A stretch of DNA of 64,000 bases from Ricinus communis. Its lineage: Eukaryota; Streptophyta; Magnoliopsida; Malpighiales; Euphorbiaceae. Made by a program: the position numbers and the translations under genes. The stretch is from positions 19,096,001 through 19,160,000 of the forward strand of contig NC_063257.1 of the NCBI RefSeq assembly GCF_019578655.1, read 5' to 3'. This document shows, piece by piece, positions 44,284-56,480 of the stretch (the stretch's first letter is position 1; the number at the start of each line of letters is the position of its first letter). The notes under the pieces were generated by a model. That model saw nothing but the letters and a program-made list of their open reading frames with translations, searched no databases and had not been told where the DNA came from.

Positions 44284-45712
44284 TGATGTGCGTAAAATAC
44301 ATACATCTAAATGGGGTTTTGAAGAATGATTTTATATATATTTAGATGTGAATTGGTCCCAACACTCACCCTATGTATCTGTTTGTGTGCATTAGGTCAA
44401 AAAGAAGTCAAAGTATGATAAAGGGAAGAATTGGAGCATAATTGGACGTCAAAGGTGCCGAAACAAGCTAAGTATGCCCATGAGGAAGGTTAACACGGCC
44501 GTGTTGGATTCAACACTAGCCGTGTTCCCAACACAGCCACCAACACGGCCGTGTTGGATGCAACAAACATTAAAGGAAGAAAGGTTTTTAGGGAGCACGG
44601 CCAGGAACACCAAACCGTGTTCCCAACACGGCCAGGAATATGGCCGTGTTAGCGGCGATAGGGGCAATTAATTAAAAGAATGAAGAGAGGAAAGAAAAGA
44701 GAAGAGCGGGGAAGAACGTCCCAAAACCCTAATTTTTCTCTCCCTAAGGGTTTTCTGAGCTGGAACCAAGGGAAAAGGAGACTTGGATCAAGGTTTCAAT
44801 TAGATTCCCTTCAAGGATTGAAGATTGGGCGAGGTTCATTGATTGGTTTTCAAATCGAGCAATGGGAACAAGGATCGATTCAAGATTGAACAAGAGGAAT
44901 TGGGCTGTTTACTCTCATCCAAGGGTGTAATCGGGTTTTCTCTACCTTTACTCTTTATTGTAATTGTATCCTTGTGGATTTTGATAATGAACATGATTAG
45001 CTAGATTGATTAAATCCATTAGGATTTCTTTACTATGTTGGCTTAGTATTATATTGTTGGATTATTTGGATTAGTTTTGTATTCTTCTTGCTTTCAGTAT
45101 TAATAAGATAATGCATTGTTCATGAGACATTAGGAATTGTGTGTTTAGATTGCTTTGTGTGATTGAGAAGTCCATTTGGCAATTGGAATTTTGAATAGCA
45201 AGAACTAGTTAGTAATCGCTTAGAGATAAGGATAATTAACTAGCTGGATTAAGAATTAACAAAGCTTAATAGTGGCGGATTAAAGCTCAATGCTAATTTA
45301 AGAATCAATCGTTAGGAAGAGATTCTAACTTTAGGTTATTAGATTTAGGAATTCGGTTATCTCGAGAGAGAAACCGAATTCGGTTAAGAATTCGTCCATG
45401 GGTAGCATAATTAGACTCAACAATCCTTTATCTTTTGTTTGATTGCCAACTAGTTTAGGTTCCCTTTGGGTTTGCTCTTTTGCCTTAGTTATTTTAGCTA
45501 TCAATTACTCTTGCATCTCCCTTAGAGCTTAGATTGTAGCTATTAGTTAGTTTAGAAAGTATTCATCACTCATTTTAGGTTAATATAACAAAGAACAAAG
45601 GAGTAACTCTAGGCTTTCACTTTCTCGAGGAATACAACCTTGATACTCGCCATTAGTGCTAGACTGCATCGATAGGTGCACTGCCTTAAGTGTAGGTTGC
45701 ATAAGTAAGCCT
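44284..45712 (+). repeat. B3 3' LTR (1429 bp)
   Basis: Partner of 35555-37003 with the same start. It ends AAGCCT, four bases short of the partner end. The GC-rich block (44490-44660) has a different number and order of CACGGCC motifs from the 5' LTR. GCAAG follows. Confidence 0.88.
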
Positions 45713-48700
45713 GCAAGCAAAGAAGGAAGAGGAAGATGAGCAATGTGACAACATCTTTCATCAAAGGTGTCGAATTCAAGATAAGCTATGTTGGTTAATC
45801 ATTGATACTAGGAGTTGTACCAATGCCTATAACACTTATTTGGTGAAAAAACTTAACTTGCCTACACTTAAGCATCCTAAGCCATGTAATTTGCAATGGT
45901 TAAATGATTATGGGGAAGTTAGAGTTTCCAAACCATGTCTAGTTTCTTCCTCTATGGGTAAATATGTTGATGAAGTTCTTTGTGATATTGTACCCATGTA
46001 AGCTGGTCATGTATTTTTGGGTCGTCCATGGCAATTCGATATGAGGTTGAAGTATAATAAATACTCTAATAGGTATTCTTTTGTAATGAATGAAACAAAT
46101 ATTGTACTTTCACTTTTATTGCCAAAAGAAGTCTATCATGATCAAAGAATTTTGAGAGAGACAGAATGCACGCATGTGAGAGAAAAAAAAAGAATGTGCG
46201 GAAAAAGGAGAGCTATGTGAAAAATAATGAGAGGTATGAGCAAAGAATGGAGAAAGGAGAGCAAAGTGTAGATGTGCAAAAGAGAGAAGAGGTGCATGCA
46301 AAAGGAGAGATTGAGGGGAAAAAGAAACAAGTGAGCTTTTATGCAAAAGAGAGTGATGTTAAGAGAGCTTATTTTTCTAACATGCTTGTCATTATACTTT
46401 TGTACAAAGAAGCAAGTTTTACTATTAACAGTCTTGACAACTCTTTGCCTAGTGTGTTTGTTTCTCTTTTAAAGGAATATGAAGATCTATTTCCCGAGGA
46501 AGTTCCAAAATGTTTACCACCTTTAAGAGCGATTGAGCACCAAATTGACTTCATTCTGGGTTTGCAAATTCCAAATAGACCACCTTATCGAAGTAATCCC
46601 GAGGAAACAAAGGACTTACAATGGAAAGTGGAGGAGCTAATGGATAAAGGCTTGATTCATGAGAGCAAGATTCCATGTGCCATGCCCATTTTATTGGTGC
46701 CCAAAAAGGATGAAACTTGGAGAATGTGCGTTGACTGTAGAGCCGTGAATAAAATAATGATAAAGTATCAGCATCCTCTTCCTCATTTAGATGACATGCT
46801 TGATGAGTTGCATGGTGCATGTATATTTTCTAAGATTGATCTTAAGAGTGAATATCATTAAATTAGAATGAAAGAGGGTGATGATTGGAAAACTGCTTTT
46901 AAAATATGGTTTATATGAGTGGTTATTTATGCCTTTTGGATTCACTAATGCACTTAGTACTTTCATGAGATTAATGAACCATGTTTTGCGTGTATTCTAA
47001 GGAAAGTTTGTTGTTGTTTATTTTGATGATATACTTGTGTATAGTAAGTCATTAAATGAACACATTGAGTATGTGCATTTAGTACTTAATGTTTTGTGTA
47101 AGGAAAAAGTTGTTTGCTAACTTTAAGAAATGTTTTTTTTGCACGAGCAAACTTGTTTTTCTAAGGTTTCTGGTAAGCGAGCAAGGCATTAAAGTAGATG
47201 AAGAGACGGTTAAGGCAATCAAGGAGTGGCCTACACCTAAGTCTATTGGAGATGTTCGCTCATTTGATAGTTTGGCAAGCTTTTTTAGAAGATTTTCTCA
47301 TGATTTTAGCACTATTGTCGCACCATTAACTGAAGTAATCAAGAAGAGTGTGGGATTCAAGTGGGGAGATGCTCAAGAGAAAGCATTTAACAGGCTTAAA
47401 GATAAGTTGATTTCTGCCTCTTTACTTTCTTTGCCCAACTTTTCTAATACCTTTGAAATTGAATGTGATGCTTCAGGTTTAGGGATTGGAGTCGTTCTTG
47501 CGCAAGAAGTAAAGGTAATTACTTACTTTAATGAAAAACTAAATGGGGCAGCCTTGAAGTATCCTACTTATGATAAGGAGATGTATGCATTAGTGTGAGC
47601 TTTGCAAACATGGCAGCATTATCTTTGGCCTATAAAGTTTATGATTCACACTGATCACGAATCCTTGAAGTATTTGAAGGGTCCACAAAAGCTTAACAAG
47701 CATCACGTAAAGTGGAGTGAGTTCATTGAATCCTTTCCATAAATTATAAGGTATAGACAAGGTAAGGAAAATATAGTTACTGATGCATTGTCTCGAAGGT
47801 ATGTGCTTTTTAACACTCTGATGCTAAATTAATTGGTTTTGAGTATATTAAAGATTTGAATATTAATGACCATAATTTTAGCAAGTTTTATCATGCATGT
47901 GTAGGTTGCATTTGAAAAGTACTATAGGCATAATGGATTCTTATTTAAGAATAATAAATTGTGTCTACCTAAGAGCAGCTTGCATGAACTTTTGGTAAGG
48001 AAAGCACATGAGGGTGGACTTATGGGACATTTTGGAGTTGCTAAGACTTTAGATGATTTACATGATCACTTTTATTGGCCAAACATGCACATAGATGTGC
48101 AAAGAATTTGTGATAAGTGTATTGTATGTAAACAAGCCAAGTCTAAATCTAAGCCTCATGGATTATATATGCCACTACCTATACCTAGTATGCCTTGGAT
48201 TGATATTTCTATGGATTTTATTTTAGGTTTACCTAGGTCAAAACATAGGCATGATTCTATTTTTGTGGTTGTAGATCATTTTTCTAAGATGTCACTTTGT
48301 ATTGCTTGTCATAAGACTAATGGTGCACCACTTATTACTGATTTGTTCTTTAAAGAGATTTTGCGTTTACATAGTATGCCTAGAACTATTGTTAGTGATA
48401 GGGATGCAAAATTCCTTAGATTCTTTTGGAAGACTTTGTGGGGTAAATTGGAGACTAAGTTATTATTTTCTACTACATGTCACCCCTAAACTGATGGTCA
48501 AACTAAGGTACTAAATCGCACTTTGGGTCAATTATTGTGCACATTGATTAAGAAGAATTTAAAATCTTAGGAACATTGTTTACCACATATTGAGTTTACT
48601 TTTAATCATAGTGTGCATTCATCTACTCATTATTGCCCTTTGAGATTGTTTGATTTTAGCCCTTTGAGTCCATTAGATTTATCTCCTTTGCCTTTGCATA

Positions 48701-49072
48701 TCATAGTTGATTTAGATGGTCAAAAGAAGGTTGATTTAGATTATATGAAAAGGTGTGCTTGAACATTCAAAAAAGGAATGACAGAGTTGCCTAAAGAGCT
48801 AATAAGGGGCGTGTGAAAGTAATCTTTGAACCTGGTGATTGGGTTTGGATTCACTTTAGAAAAGAAAGATTTCCTAGTATGCGTAACTCTAAATTGAGTC
48901 CTAAAGGTGATGGTCCTTTTCAAGTTCTAGAAAGGATTAATGATAATGCTTATAAGTTAGACTTGCCTGGTAATTATAGTGTTAGTGCTACTTTTAATGT
49001 TGTTGATTTATCTTCTTTTGATTTTGATGAGATTGATGACTTGAGGACAAATCCTCATGAGCAAGGAGGGAA
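45713..49072 (+). pseudogene. A3 pol: protease, RT, RNase H, integrase
   Basis: Protease: the active-site region reads LIIDTRSCTN (group consensus IIDGGSCTN), then GHVFLGRPWQFD. RT in frame 46166-46861 ([33 protein letters not shown]) and beyond, with YFDDILVYSKSLNEH near 47019. RNase H about 47440-47790. Integrase from 47959: [34 protein letters not shown] and VSDRD keep two catalytic Asp. The catalytic Glu codon at 48505-48507 is Lys (GQTKV). C-terminal segment 48813-49072: [40 protein letters not shown]. At least eight stops or shifts. Confidence 0.87.
49061..49072 (+). promoter_or_regulatory. A3 polypurine tract, inside the pol ORF
   Basis: GCAAGGAGGGAA directly before the LTR start TGATGTGAATCC. 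It is translated as part of pol (EQGGN). Confidence 0.75.
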
Positions 49073-49460
49073 TGATGTGAATCCCATAAGCAAAAGGAGC
49101 CCTACTCCGACTAGGAATTGTACTCCCACTGGGAATCCTAGTCCCACAAGGAGTCCTACTCCCGCTAGGAATCCTACTTCGATTAAGAATCCTACTCCCA
49201 CTAGAAATCCTAGTCCCACGAGGAGTCCTACTCCAACTAGGAATCCCACTTCCAGTAGGAATCCTAGTCCCACGAGGAGTCCTACTTCCACTAGGAATCG
49301 TAGTCCCATGCGGAATCCTACTTTACCTAGGAATCCTAATCAAACTAGGATTGTATACGAGCCATTCAAATATGATGAACCAATGACTAGAGCTCACATT
49401 AAGAAGTTCAAGGATGCTTTAGGAGTGTTCATGAACAAGAGTTGAAGCTTGGGTTGGAGA
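49073..49460 (+). repeat. A3 3' LTR, 5' fragment
   Basis: Starts TGATGTGAATCC and is alignable with 32677 on. It stops after GGGTTGGAGA, where LTR-like array sequence begins. It contains the 18-bp repeat block and the final part of the pol frame ([20 protein letters not shown], stop at 49443). Confidence 0.85.
49098..49349 (+). repeat. 18-bp tandem repeat encoding fourteen hexapeptides
   Basis: Fourteen in-frame 18-bp units, each of the type CCTACTCCCACTAGGAAT. They translate to variants of Asn/Ser-Pro-Thr/Ser-x-x-Arg; twelve of the fourteen end in Arg. The frame is continuous from integrase (48813) to the stop at 49443. The block lies in the first 280 bases of the 3' LTR, so it is both U3 DNA and the pol C-terminus. 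Confidence 0.9.
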
Positions 49461-50316
49461 ATAGGATTCGCATTAGCTATCATAGGCACCGATCCATTGC
49501 TTAGAAAAATGCAAAGAAATTAAATTAGTTGATCAAGTACTGATATCATTGCGAGGAAATTAAATTAGTTTATCAAGTATTGACATCATTCTCTGAATGA
49601 TCACAGATGAATCTTTTAGAGGAAAGAGGGAACGACAAGAATCGAGGCACGCCCAAATATTCTAGTTCAGGATTTGCACCATTGGGATCTCTATCATTCC
49701 TTGTTCCTCTAGGCACGAGGACCTCTAATGACATAAGGATTAGCGTAAGGAAACATGAGAACACAATTGACAAGCTTGACCGATGGCATTGATGCTTTGC
49801 TTGATGATCAAGCACGATGAGGCATAAATCCACGCGCATGAGGGAGAAAGCATGTTGTTTTCGATTAATCGAAGCATAGGCCCACACGAATTTCCCCTTA
49901 TTTTCGTTAAGATGGCTCATATAATTTGGGACTACGAGACTTGTTTACCAGTCAACTCCTCTATAGTTCTTGATTTGACATTAGTTTACTCATCTTTCTT
50001 TATATATTAGTTCATACTTAACTTCTAGTTCTTTTTATGGAATTTGGGATCTAGCACTATAAAGATCGCATGCAACCGAATACTTGATGTTAGTGAGCAT
50101 ATTAGTTCAGTTTTCTACATTATGGGAAATTAAGTTATGGGTTCTTCAAGAACTATGGGAACTAATGACAAGTCACCCTAGCAAATATAAACTTATTGCT
50201 AGTAAGCGGAAATCATAGGCACCGATCCATTTCTTGTATAAATGCAAAGAAATTAAATTAGTTGATCGAGTATTGATATCATTGTGAAGAAATTAAATTA
50301 GTTGATCGAGTATTGA
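49461..50316 (+). repeat. LTR-like array, plus orientation, segment 1
   Basis: End of one unit, pol-end remnant RMNLLEERGND with purine tract (49607-49635), then a body with an internal deletion near 50195. Ends with two copies of a 40-base subrepeat (GAAATTAAATTAGTTGATCGA...). Confidence 0.75.
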
Positions 50317-50988
50317 TGATGTGAATTAAGAGTCAAAGCCAAGTTAAGGTCCAACTTTAACCCAAGGGCCAAATTCTACTCCAAGTCCAAAGGATGCATT
50401 ACACATTCAAGAGGTCTAATTACAAGCTAAGAGAATGAAGGAGGCTTTAATGTACTCATACAAGATATTTGGGCTAAGACTACATCAACACATGTTGAGT
50501 TGGAACTAATTCAAGTCTTATTAATCTAATTCAATATATTGGGCTATAAAGAAGCTTGTTGGGCCAAATATGCCAAAGAATCAAGGGAGGGGCGAAATTC
50601 CTTAAAGAGGATACCAAAGAGACACCTTTCTGTGTCTCGTTGCCTTAATAGTGCATCACCTTGAATAGGAAACGAAAGCAGCCGCATATCTTGGTTATTT
50701 AGGAATATATCTTGGTTGATTTAGTCATATCCTTCTTGATTAGGTTGACTAAATCAATTAAGCTTCTTATTTTATTATTTTAAAAGTCTTTTAGTATTTC
50801 CTTTTAGAATAGATTTTATTATTCCCTAATTAAGCGTAGTTCCTTATTTTGTTATTTAGGAGAACCTCTATTTAGCATATACTTTAGTTTACTCCTAATT
50901 AGTTCATATCCTTTATGCAAATAGAAAACTAGGTTATGTCTCTATCTATTTAAACCCTTTGTAGCCAAATGGCCTAAGTTGATGAACT
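50317..50988 (+). repeat. Group-A-like LTR fragment within the array
   Basis: Starts TGATGTGAATTAAGAG and contains a segment similar to the basic tail motif of group A and the phrase ATTTGGGCTAAGAC...TCTAATTCAATATATTGGGCT found in other A and N LTRs. Its right end is lost; array sequence resumes at TTCAGTTTTCTATC. Confidence 0.65.
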
Positions 50989-52433
50989 TCAGTTTTCTAT
51001 CTTGTGGAAAATCAAGTTATGGGTTCTTTCAAGAACTATGGGAACTAATCACAAGTCGCCCTAGCAAACCATAGACTTATAGCTCACGTCCTTCCTTTCT
51101 TTTGTGTACTTTATCTACCCTAATGTTTAAATCAATTCGATTTGATCCATACGCTTAGCCTTATGGAAAAGAACAAAGAACTTGTGATTTCTTTCCCTAT
51201 CGGACCCGAAATCCTACCTATGTTCTCATTTTATTTGTTTCTTTTGTGCCTCTATTTCTATTCTTTGTCTGGTATGATGGTTTGGTTTTATTTGGGGAGA
51301 ATAAATATGAGTGTTGAGTGAAAGCGCGTGTTAGCGGCAATCATAGGCACCAATCCATTGCTTGGACAAATGTGAAGAAATTAAATGAGTTGATCGAGTA
51401 TTAATATCATTCTTTGAATGATTGCAGATGAATCTTTTGGAGGAAAGAGGAAACAACGACAATTGAGCATATAAATATTCCTATTTAGAATTTGTACTAT
51501 TGGGATCTCCATAATTCCTTATTCCTCTAGGCATGAGGACTCCTGATGACACGAGGATTAGCATAAGGAATCATGAGAATGCACTTGATAAGCTTAGTTA
51601 GTGGCATTGATGCTTTGCTTGATGATCAAGCATGACGAGACATAAATCCACGCACATAAGGGAAAAATCATATGATTTTCGGTTAATGCAAGTGTAACAT
51701 AAGCAGGAATGCGACTGTTATGATGTTTAGGATACATATAATGAAGTAATTTGAGTTGGAGTGTTATTAGGTAGGCCCACACAAATTTTCTCTTATTTTT
51801 GTTAAGCTGGCTCATAAAATTTGGGACTACGAGACTTGTTGACCAATCAACTCCTCTCTAGTTCTTGATTTGACTTTAGTTTATTCATCTTTCTTTATTT
51901 ATTAATTAATATTTAGCTTCTAGTTTCTTTTTCTTATGGAATGAGGGATCTCGCAATATGAAAACCGCATGCAACTGAATACTTGAGGCTAGTGAGCATA
52001 TTGTTTCAATTTTCTACCTTGTGGGAAATCAAGTTATAGGTTCTTTCAAAAACTATAGGAACTAATCACAAGTCGCAATAGCAAAAATAGACTTATTGCT
52101 CACGTCCTTCCTTTTTTTTATGTTCTTTGTCTAGCCTTGTACTTAAATCAATTCGATTTGATCCTTACTCTTAGACGTATGGAAAAGAAAAAAGAACTTA
52201 TGATTTCTTTCCTTATCGAACCCTAAATGTGAAGAAATTAAATTAGTTGATCGAGTATTGATATGATTATGAAGAAATTAAATTAATTGATCGAGTATGG
52301 ACATCATTCTCTGAATGATCGCGGATGAATCTTTTGGAGAAAAGAGGGAACGACGAGATTCGAGGCATGCCCAAATATTCTAATTCAGGATTTGCACCAT
52401 TGGGACCTCCATCATTCCATGTTCCTTTAGGCA
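50989..52433 (+). repeat. LTR-like array, segment 2
   Basis: Two unit parts with purine tracts at about 51440 and 52338. A deletion near 52225 shortens one unit. Followed by CGAGG (52434-52438), the left target copy of a solo LTR. Confidence 0.75.
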
Positions 52434-52438
52434 CGAGG

Positions 52439-53467
52439 TGATACGGACGTGGCTAACTTATGCCAAACCCGTATTCAATCTTGATGTCTTCACTAAGGAT
52501 CGTCCACCTAATCAAGCAAAAAAACTCTAACTCACAATAAGAAACTTAAATAACTTGTACTTAAGAACCTCAATTATAAAGAATTAAAGGTTGTTTAACA
52601 TGAACATAAGTTTAGATTAAACTAAGTTTGTAAAATACCAAGCCTTGACTTGATAAATTCACCAAGGACAAACATCTCAGCCACAGCATAAGACTTTTTG
52701 TATAAAGTTTTGTTTAAATATATTATATATACTAGGGCAACCTCCTTCGAAGCTGGGTTCCTTTGTGGCTTTCTTCTAGCCATCCGCCGTGCTGGCACAA
52801 GCTGCGCTATACATCGTTAGTATCATCGCTATAAGAAAAAGGAAGTTTTTTTTTTATTATGTTATACACTGTTTATTCAACTTTTCATGAAGGAAAAAAT
52901 AATCAATATTCAACAACTCCTTTTACATAGAAATTCGTACTAGCTTATATAGGCCTTAAAAAAACCTAATTCTATAATGATAAGGAAGCAAATAACAGTA
53001 AGACTAGGAATAGAACTCCTAAACCAAAAAGATAGCTTAAAATAAGACTCCTAAATGAATAAAAACTCTAAAGATTCATCCAACCCTAGCCCATATAATA
53101 AACTTGAAAATAGGGCTTAAGTAACATGTGATATGTGGCCCACTCTTAAGTGTTGGACTCCAAATAGCTTGACTTGATTATCTTGGGCTTTTCTTGTCTT
53201 GATCATGCCTCCATATGTTGGATTAAGTTGATAAGAGTATCTTGAGGCCCATTTTTCTAATTAAGCCTAATCTTACTTGGATTTTGAATCTGACTGGGAC
53301 ACCAAGTTGAATTACAGTTCCTATTATCATCAGGACTCCTTGCTGGATTAGGATTCTTAGTGGAATTTGGATTCCTTGTTGAAGTAGGATTCCTTGAGGA
53401 AGTAGGATTTCCATCATAAGGATTCCTAATTGAAGTAGGATTCCTTGTGCTACATCGGTTCTCATCA
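52439..53467 (-). mobile_element. Solo LTR of A3 type, minus strand
   Basis: On the minus strand it starts TGATGAGAACC at 53467 and ends GTCCGTATCA at 52439. It aligns with the A3 5' LTR, including the region just before the primer site. Flanks are CGAGG (52434-52438) and TGAGG (53468-53472), one mismatch; removal rejoins an array unit (GGCACGAGGACTCC). Its U3 encodes the RNPTS-type hexapeptide repeats. A foreign-looking block replaces part of it at about 52681-52895. Confidence 0.85.
52681..52895. other. Unidentified insert in the solo LTR
   Basis: Between CACCAAG and AAAATAATCAATATT, both A3 LTR sequence, about 215 bases have no match in the A3 LTR, where only about 35 bases stand. It includes a TA-rich run, a GC-richer core at about 52735-52825, and a run of ten T. 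I see no clear inverted repeats or ORF. It could be a small transposon, a SINE-like piece or filler DNA. Confidence 0.5.
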
Positions 53468-53472
53468 TGAGG

Positions 53473-56305
53473 ACTCCTGACACAAGGATTAGCATAAGAA
53501 ATCATGAGAACGCAATTGGTAAGCTTGATCGGTGGCATTGATGCTTTGCTTGATGATTAAGCAACACGAGACATAAATCCATACGCATAAAGGAGAAATC
53601 ATGTTATTTTCTATTAATCTAAATGTAATACAAGCAGGAATGCGACTATTTTGATGTTTGGGATGCATATGATGAAGTAATTTGGGTCAGAGTATTATTA
53701 GGTAGGCCCATAAGAATTTCACCTTTTTTCATTAAGTAGCCTCATAAAATTTGAGAGTACGAGACTTGTTGACCAGTCAACTCCTCTTTGGTTCTTGATT
53801 TGACTTTAGTTTATTCATATTTCTTTATTTATTAATTCATGTTTAGCTTCTAGCTTTTCTTCTTATGGAATGAGGGATCTCGCACTATAAAATCCATATG
53901 CAACCGAATACTTTAAGCTAGTGACCATATTATTTCAATTTTCTATCTTGTGGGAAATCAAGTTATGGGTGCTTTCAAGAACATTACAAACTAATCATGA
54001 GTCGCCATAGCAAACATAAACTTATTGCTTACCTCATTCCTTTCTTTTATGTTCTTTGTCTACTTTTAAGTATAAATCAATTCAATTTGATCCTTAAGCT
54101 TAGTTGTATGAAGAAGAACAAAGAACTTATGATTTTTTCCTTATCGGACCCAGAAACCTACCTATGTTCTCATTTTGTTTGTTTCTTTTGTGCCTCTCTT
54201 TCTAATCTTTGTCTAGCATGACGGCTTGGTTTTATTTGGAGAGCATAAACACAAATGTTGAGTGAAAGCACGTGTAAGCAGCCACCATAGGCACCAATCC
54301 ATTCCTTGGAAAAATGCGAAGAAATTAAATGAGTTGATCGAGTATTGATATCATTGCAAAGAAATTAAATTAGTTGATCGAGTATTGATATCATTCTCTG
54401 AATGATAGCAGACAAATCTTTTGGAGGAAAGAGGGAACGATGAGAATCGAGGCATGCCCAAATTCAAGACTTGCACCATTGGGATCTCCATCATTCCTTG
54501 TTCCTCTATATATGAGGACTCGTGATGAAACAAGGGTTAGCGTAAGGAATCAGGAGAACACAATTGACAAGCTTAATCAGTGGCATTGATGCTTTGCTTG
54601 ATGATTAAGCAGGACGAGACATAAATCTACACACTTAAGGGAGAAATCATGTTATTTTTTATTAATCCAAGTGTAATACAAGCAAGAATGTGACCGTTTT
54701 GATGTATGGGACGCATATAATAAAGTAATTTAGGCCAGAGTATTATTAGGTAGGCCCACATGATGTTTTCGTTAAGCTGGCTTATAAAATTTGGGACTAC
54801 GAGACTTGTTGACCCGTCAACTCCTCCGTAGTTCTTGATTTGATATTAGTTTATTCAACTTTCTTTATTTATTAATTCATGTTTAACTTCTAGTTTTTTC
54901 TCTTTAGGAATGAGAAATCTCGCACTATAAAAACCGCATGCAACCGAATACTTTAAGTTAGTGAGCCTATTATTTCAGTTTTCTACCTTATGGGAAATCA
55001 AGTTATGGGTTCTTTCATGAACTTTATGAACTAATCACGAGTAGCCCGTAACAAACATAGACTTATCACTCATGTCCTTCCTTTCTATTGTGTTCTTTAT
55101 CTACCCTTATGTTTAAATCAATTCGATTTGATCCTTACGCTTAGTCGTATGGAAAAGAACAAAGAACTTATAATTTCTTTCCTCAACGGACCCGAAATTC
55201 TACTTATGTTCTCATTTTGTTCGCTTCTTTTGTGCCTCTCTTTCTGATCTTGATATAGTATGACGGTTAGGTTTTATTTGGGAGCACAAACATGAGTGTT
55301 GAATGAAAGTGCGTGTAAGCAGAAATCATAGGCACCGATCCATTGCTTGGACAAATGTGAAGAAATTAAATTAGTTGATTGAGTATTAATATCATTGTGA
55401 AGAAATTAATTAGTTGATCGAGTATTGACATCATTATCTAAATGATCGCGGATGAATCTTTTGGAGGAAAGAGAGAACGATGAGAATCTAGGCACGGCCA
55501 AATATTCTGATTCAAGATTTGCAGCATTGGAATTTCCATCATTCCTTGTTCCTCTAAGAACAAGGACTTAATGACACAAGGATTAACATAAGGAATTATG
55601 AGAACACAATTGATAAGCTTGACCGATGGCATTGATGCTTTGCTTGATGATCAAGTAGGACGAGACGTAAATCCATGAGCGTAAAGTAAACCATGTTGTT
55701 TTCGAATAATCCAACGTAATACAAGCAAGAATACGGTTGTTTTGAGGTTTGGGATGCATATAATGAAGGAATTTGGATGAGAGTGCTATTAGGTAGGCTC
55801 GCATGAATTTCTCCTTGTTTTCGTTAAGCTTGCTCAAAAAACTTGACTAGTCAACTCCTTTCTCATTCTTGATTTGACTTTACTTTATTCATCTTTCTTT
55901 ATTTATTAATCCATATTTAGCTTATAGTCTCTTTTTCTTATGGAAAGGAGGAATCTCGCACTATAACAACCACATGCAACCAAATACTTGAGGCTAGTGA
56001 TCATATTATTTCGGTTTTCTACATTATGAGAAATCAAGTTATGGATCCTTTGAAAAATTTTGCAAACTAATCACAAGTCGCCCTACTAAACATAGACTTA
56101 ACGCTCATGTCCTTTCTTTCTTTTGTATTCTTTGTCTACCCTTGTGTTTAAATCAATTTGATTTTATCCTTACGCCTAGCCGTATGGAAAATAACAAAGA
56201 ACTTGTGGTTTCTTTCCTTATCAAACCTGAAATTCGACCTATGTTCTCATTTTGTTCATCTCTTTTGTGCCTCTCTTTCTAATCTTTGTCTAGTATGATG
56301 GTTTG
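53473..56305 (+). repeat. LTR-like array, segment 3 (head-to-tail units)
   Basis: The best-preserved part: unit starts at 54441 and 55481 are 1040 bases apart. Each unit begins TGAGAATC after a purine tract (GGAGGAAAGAGGGAACGA), and carries a U3-like body, a TATA-type CACTATAAAAACCGC (54923-54937), a T-rich region and an end with GAAATTAAATTAGTTGATCG subrepeats. Only about 48 bases lie between the end of one LTR-like body and the start of the next. GTTTG at 56301-56305 borders the next element. Confidence 0.75.
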
Positions 56306-56480
56306 TGATACAGATGGGCTAGCATAAGAAAAGATTGAAGATGATGGGCTTGATGAGGAGCACGCAAGGAATGTTAAGGATGCTAAAGATGACTAAACTT
56401 GCCACAAGGCCCAATAACAAGGTCTAGAGCCAAGAAGTTGCAAGAAGCCTTAAATGGCTATATATAAGATTGGGCTAGGA
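56306..56480 (+). repeat. A5 LTR fragment
   Basis: Starts TGATACAGATGGGC within an array unit. It has a basic-tail remnant (ITRSRAKKLQEALNGY-like with shifts) and then runs directly into RT, so the rest of the LTR, gag and protease are deleted. Confidence 0.65.

Larger units (their letters stand above)
35555..45712 (+). mobile_element. B3: Athila-like element with full gag-pol (degraded)
   Basis: LTRs 35555-37003 and 44284-45712; tRNA-Asp primer site; gag, protease, RT, RNase H and integrase in order; no env-like ORF in the 1.5 kb before the 3' LTR. The 5-bp flanks are GCAAC (35550) and GCAAG (45713), one mismatch, and the 3' LTR lacks the last four bases (ACCA). It is the only Athila-type copy here with RT and integrase. 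A handful of stops and one duplication-caused frameshift separate it from a continuous frame. Confidence 0.9.
32677..49460 (+). mobile_element. A3: Ty3/gypsy element of group A, containing B3
   Basis: 5' LTR (32677-33512, left end missing), iMet primer site, gag, then insertion of B3 (35555-45712), protease, RT, RNase H, integrase, and a 3' LTR fragment (49073-49460). Gag and protease coding sequence joins exactly across B3. Both outer LTR ends are lost and abut the LTR-like array, so no target duplication can be read. Stops and shifts inactivate it. Confidence 0.85.

Noticed and set aside
49055..49309. Minus-strand ORF rich in Gly, Val and Leu
   Set aside because: It is only the reverse of the 18-bp repeat block, where all frames tend to stay open.
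49098..49349. CRISPR-like or protein-coding host repeat
   Set aside because: The repeats are contiguous with no spacers, in frame with retrotransposon pol and inside its LTR.
50317..50988. Complete solo LTR in the array
   Set aside because: The left end looks genuine, but no ATCA end or target duplication is found and the array does not rejoin at one point.
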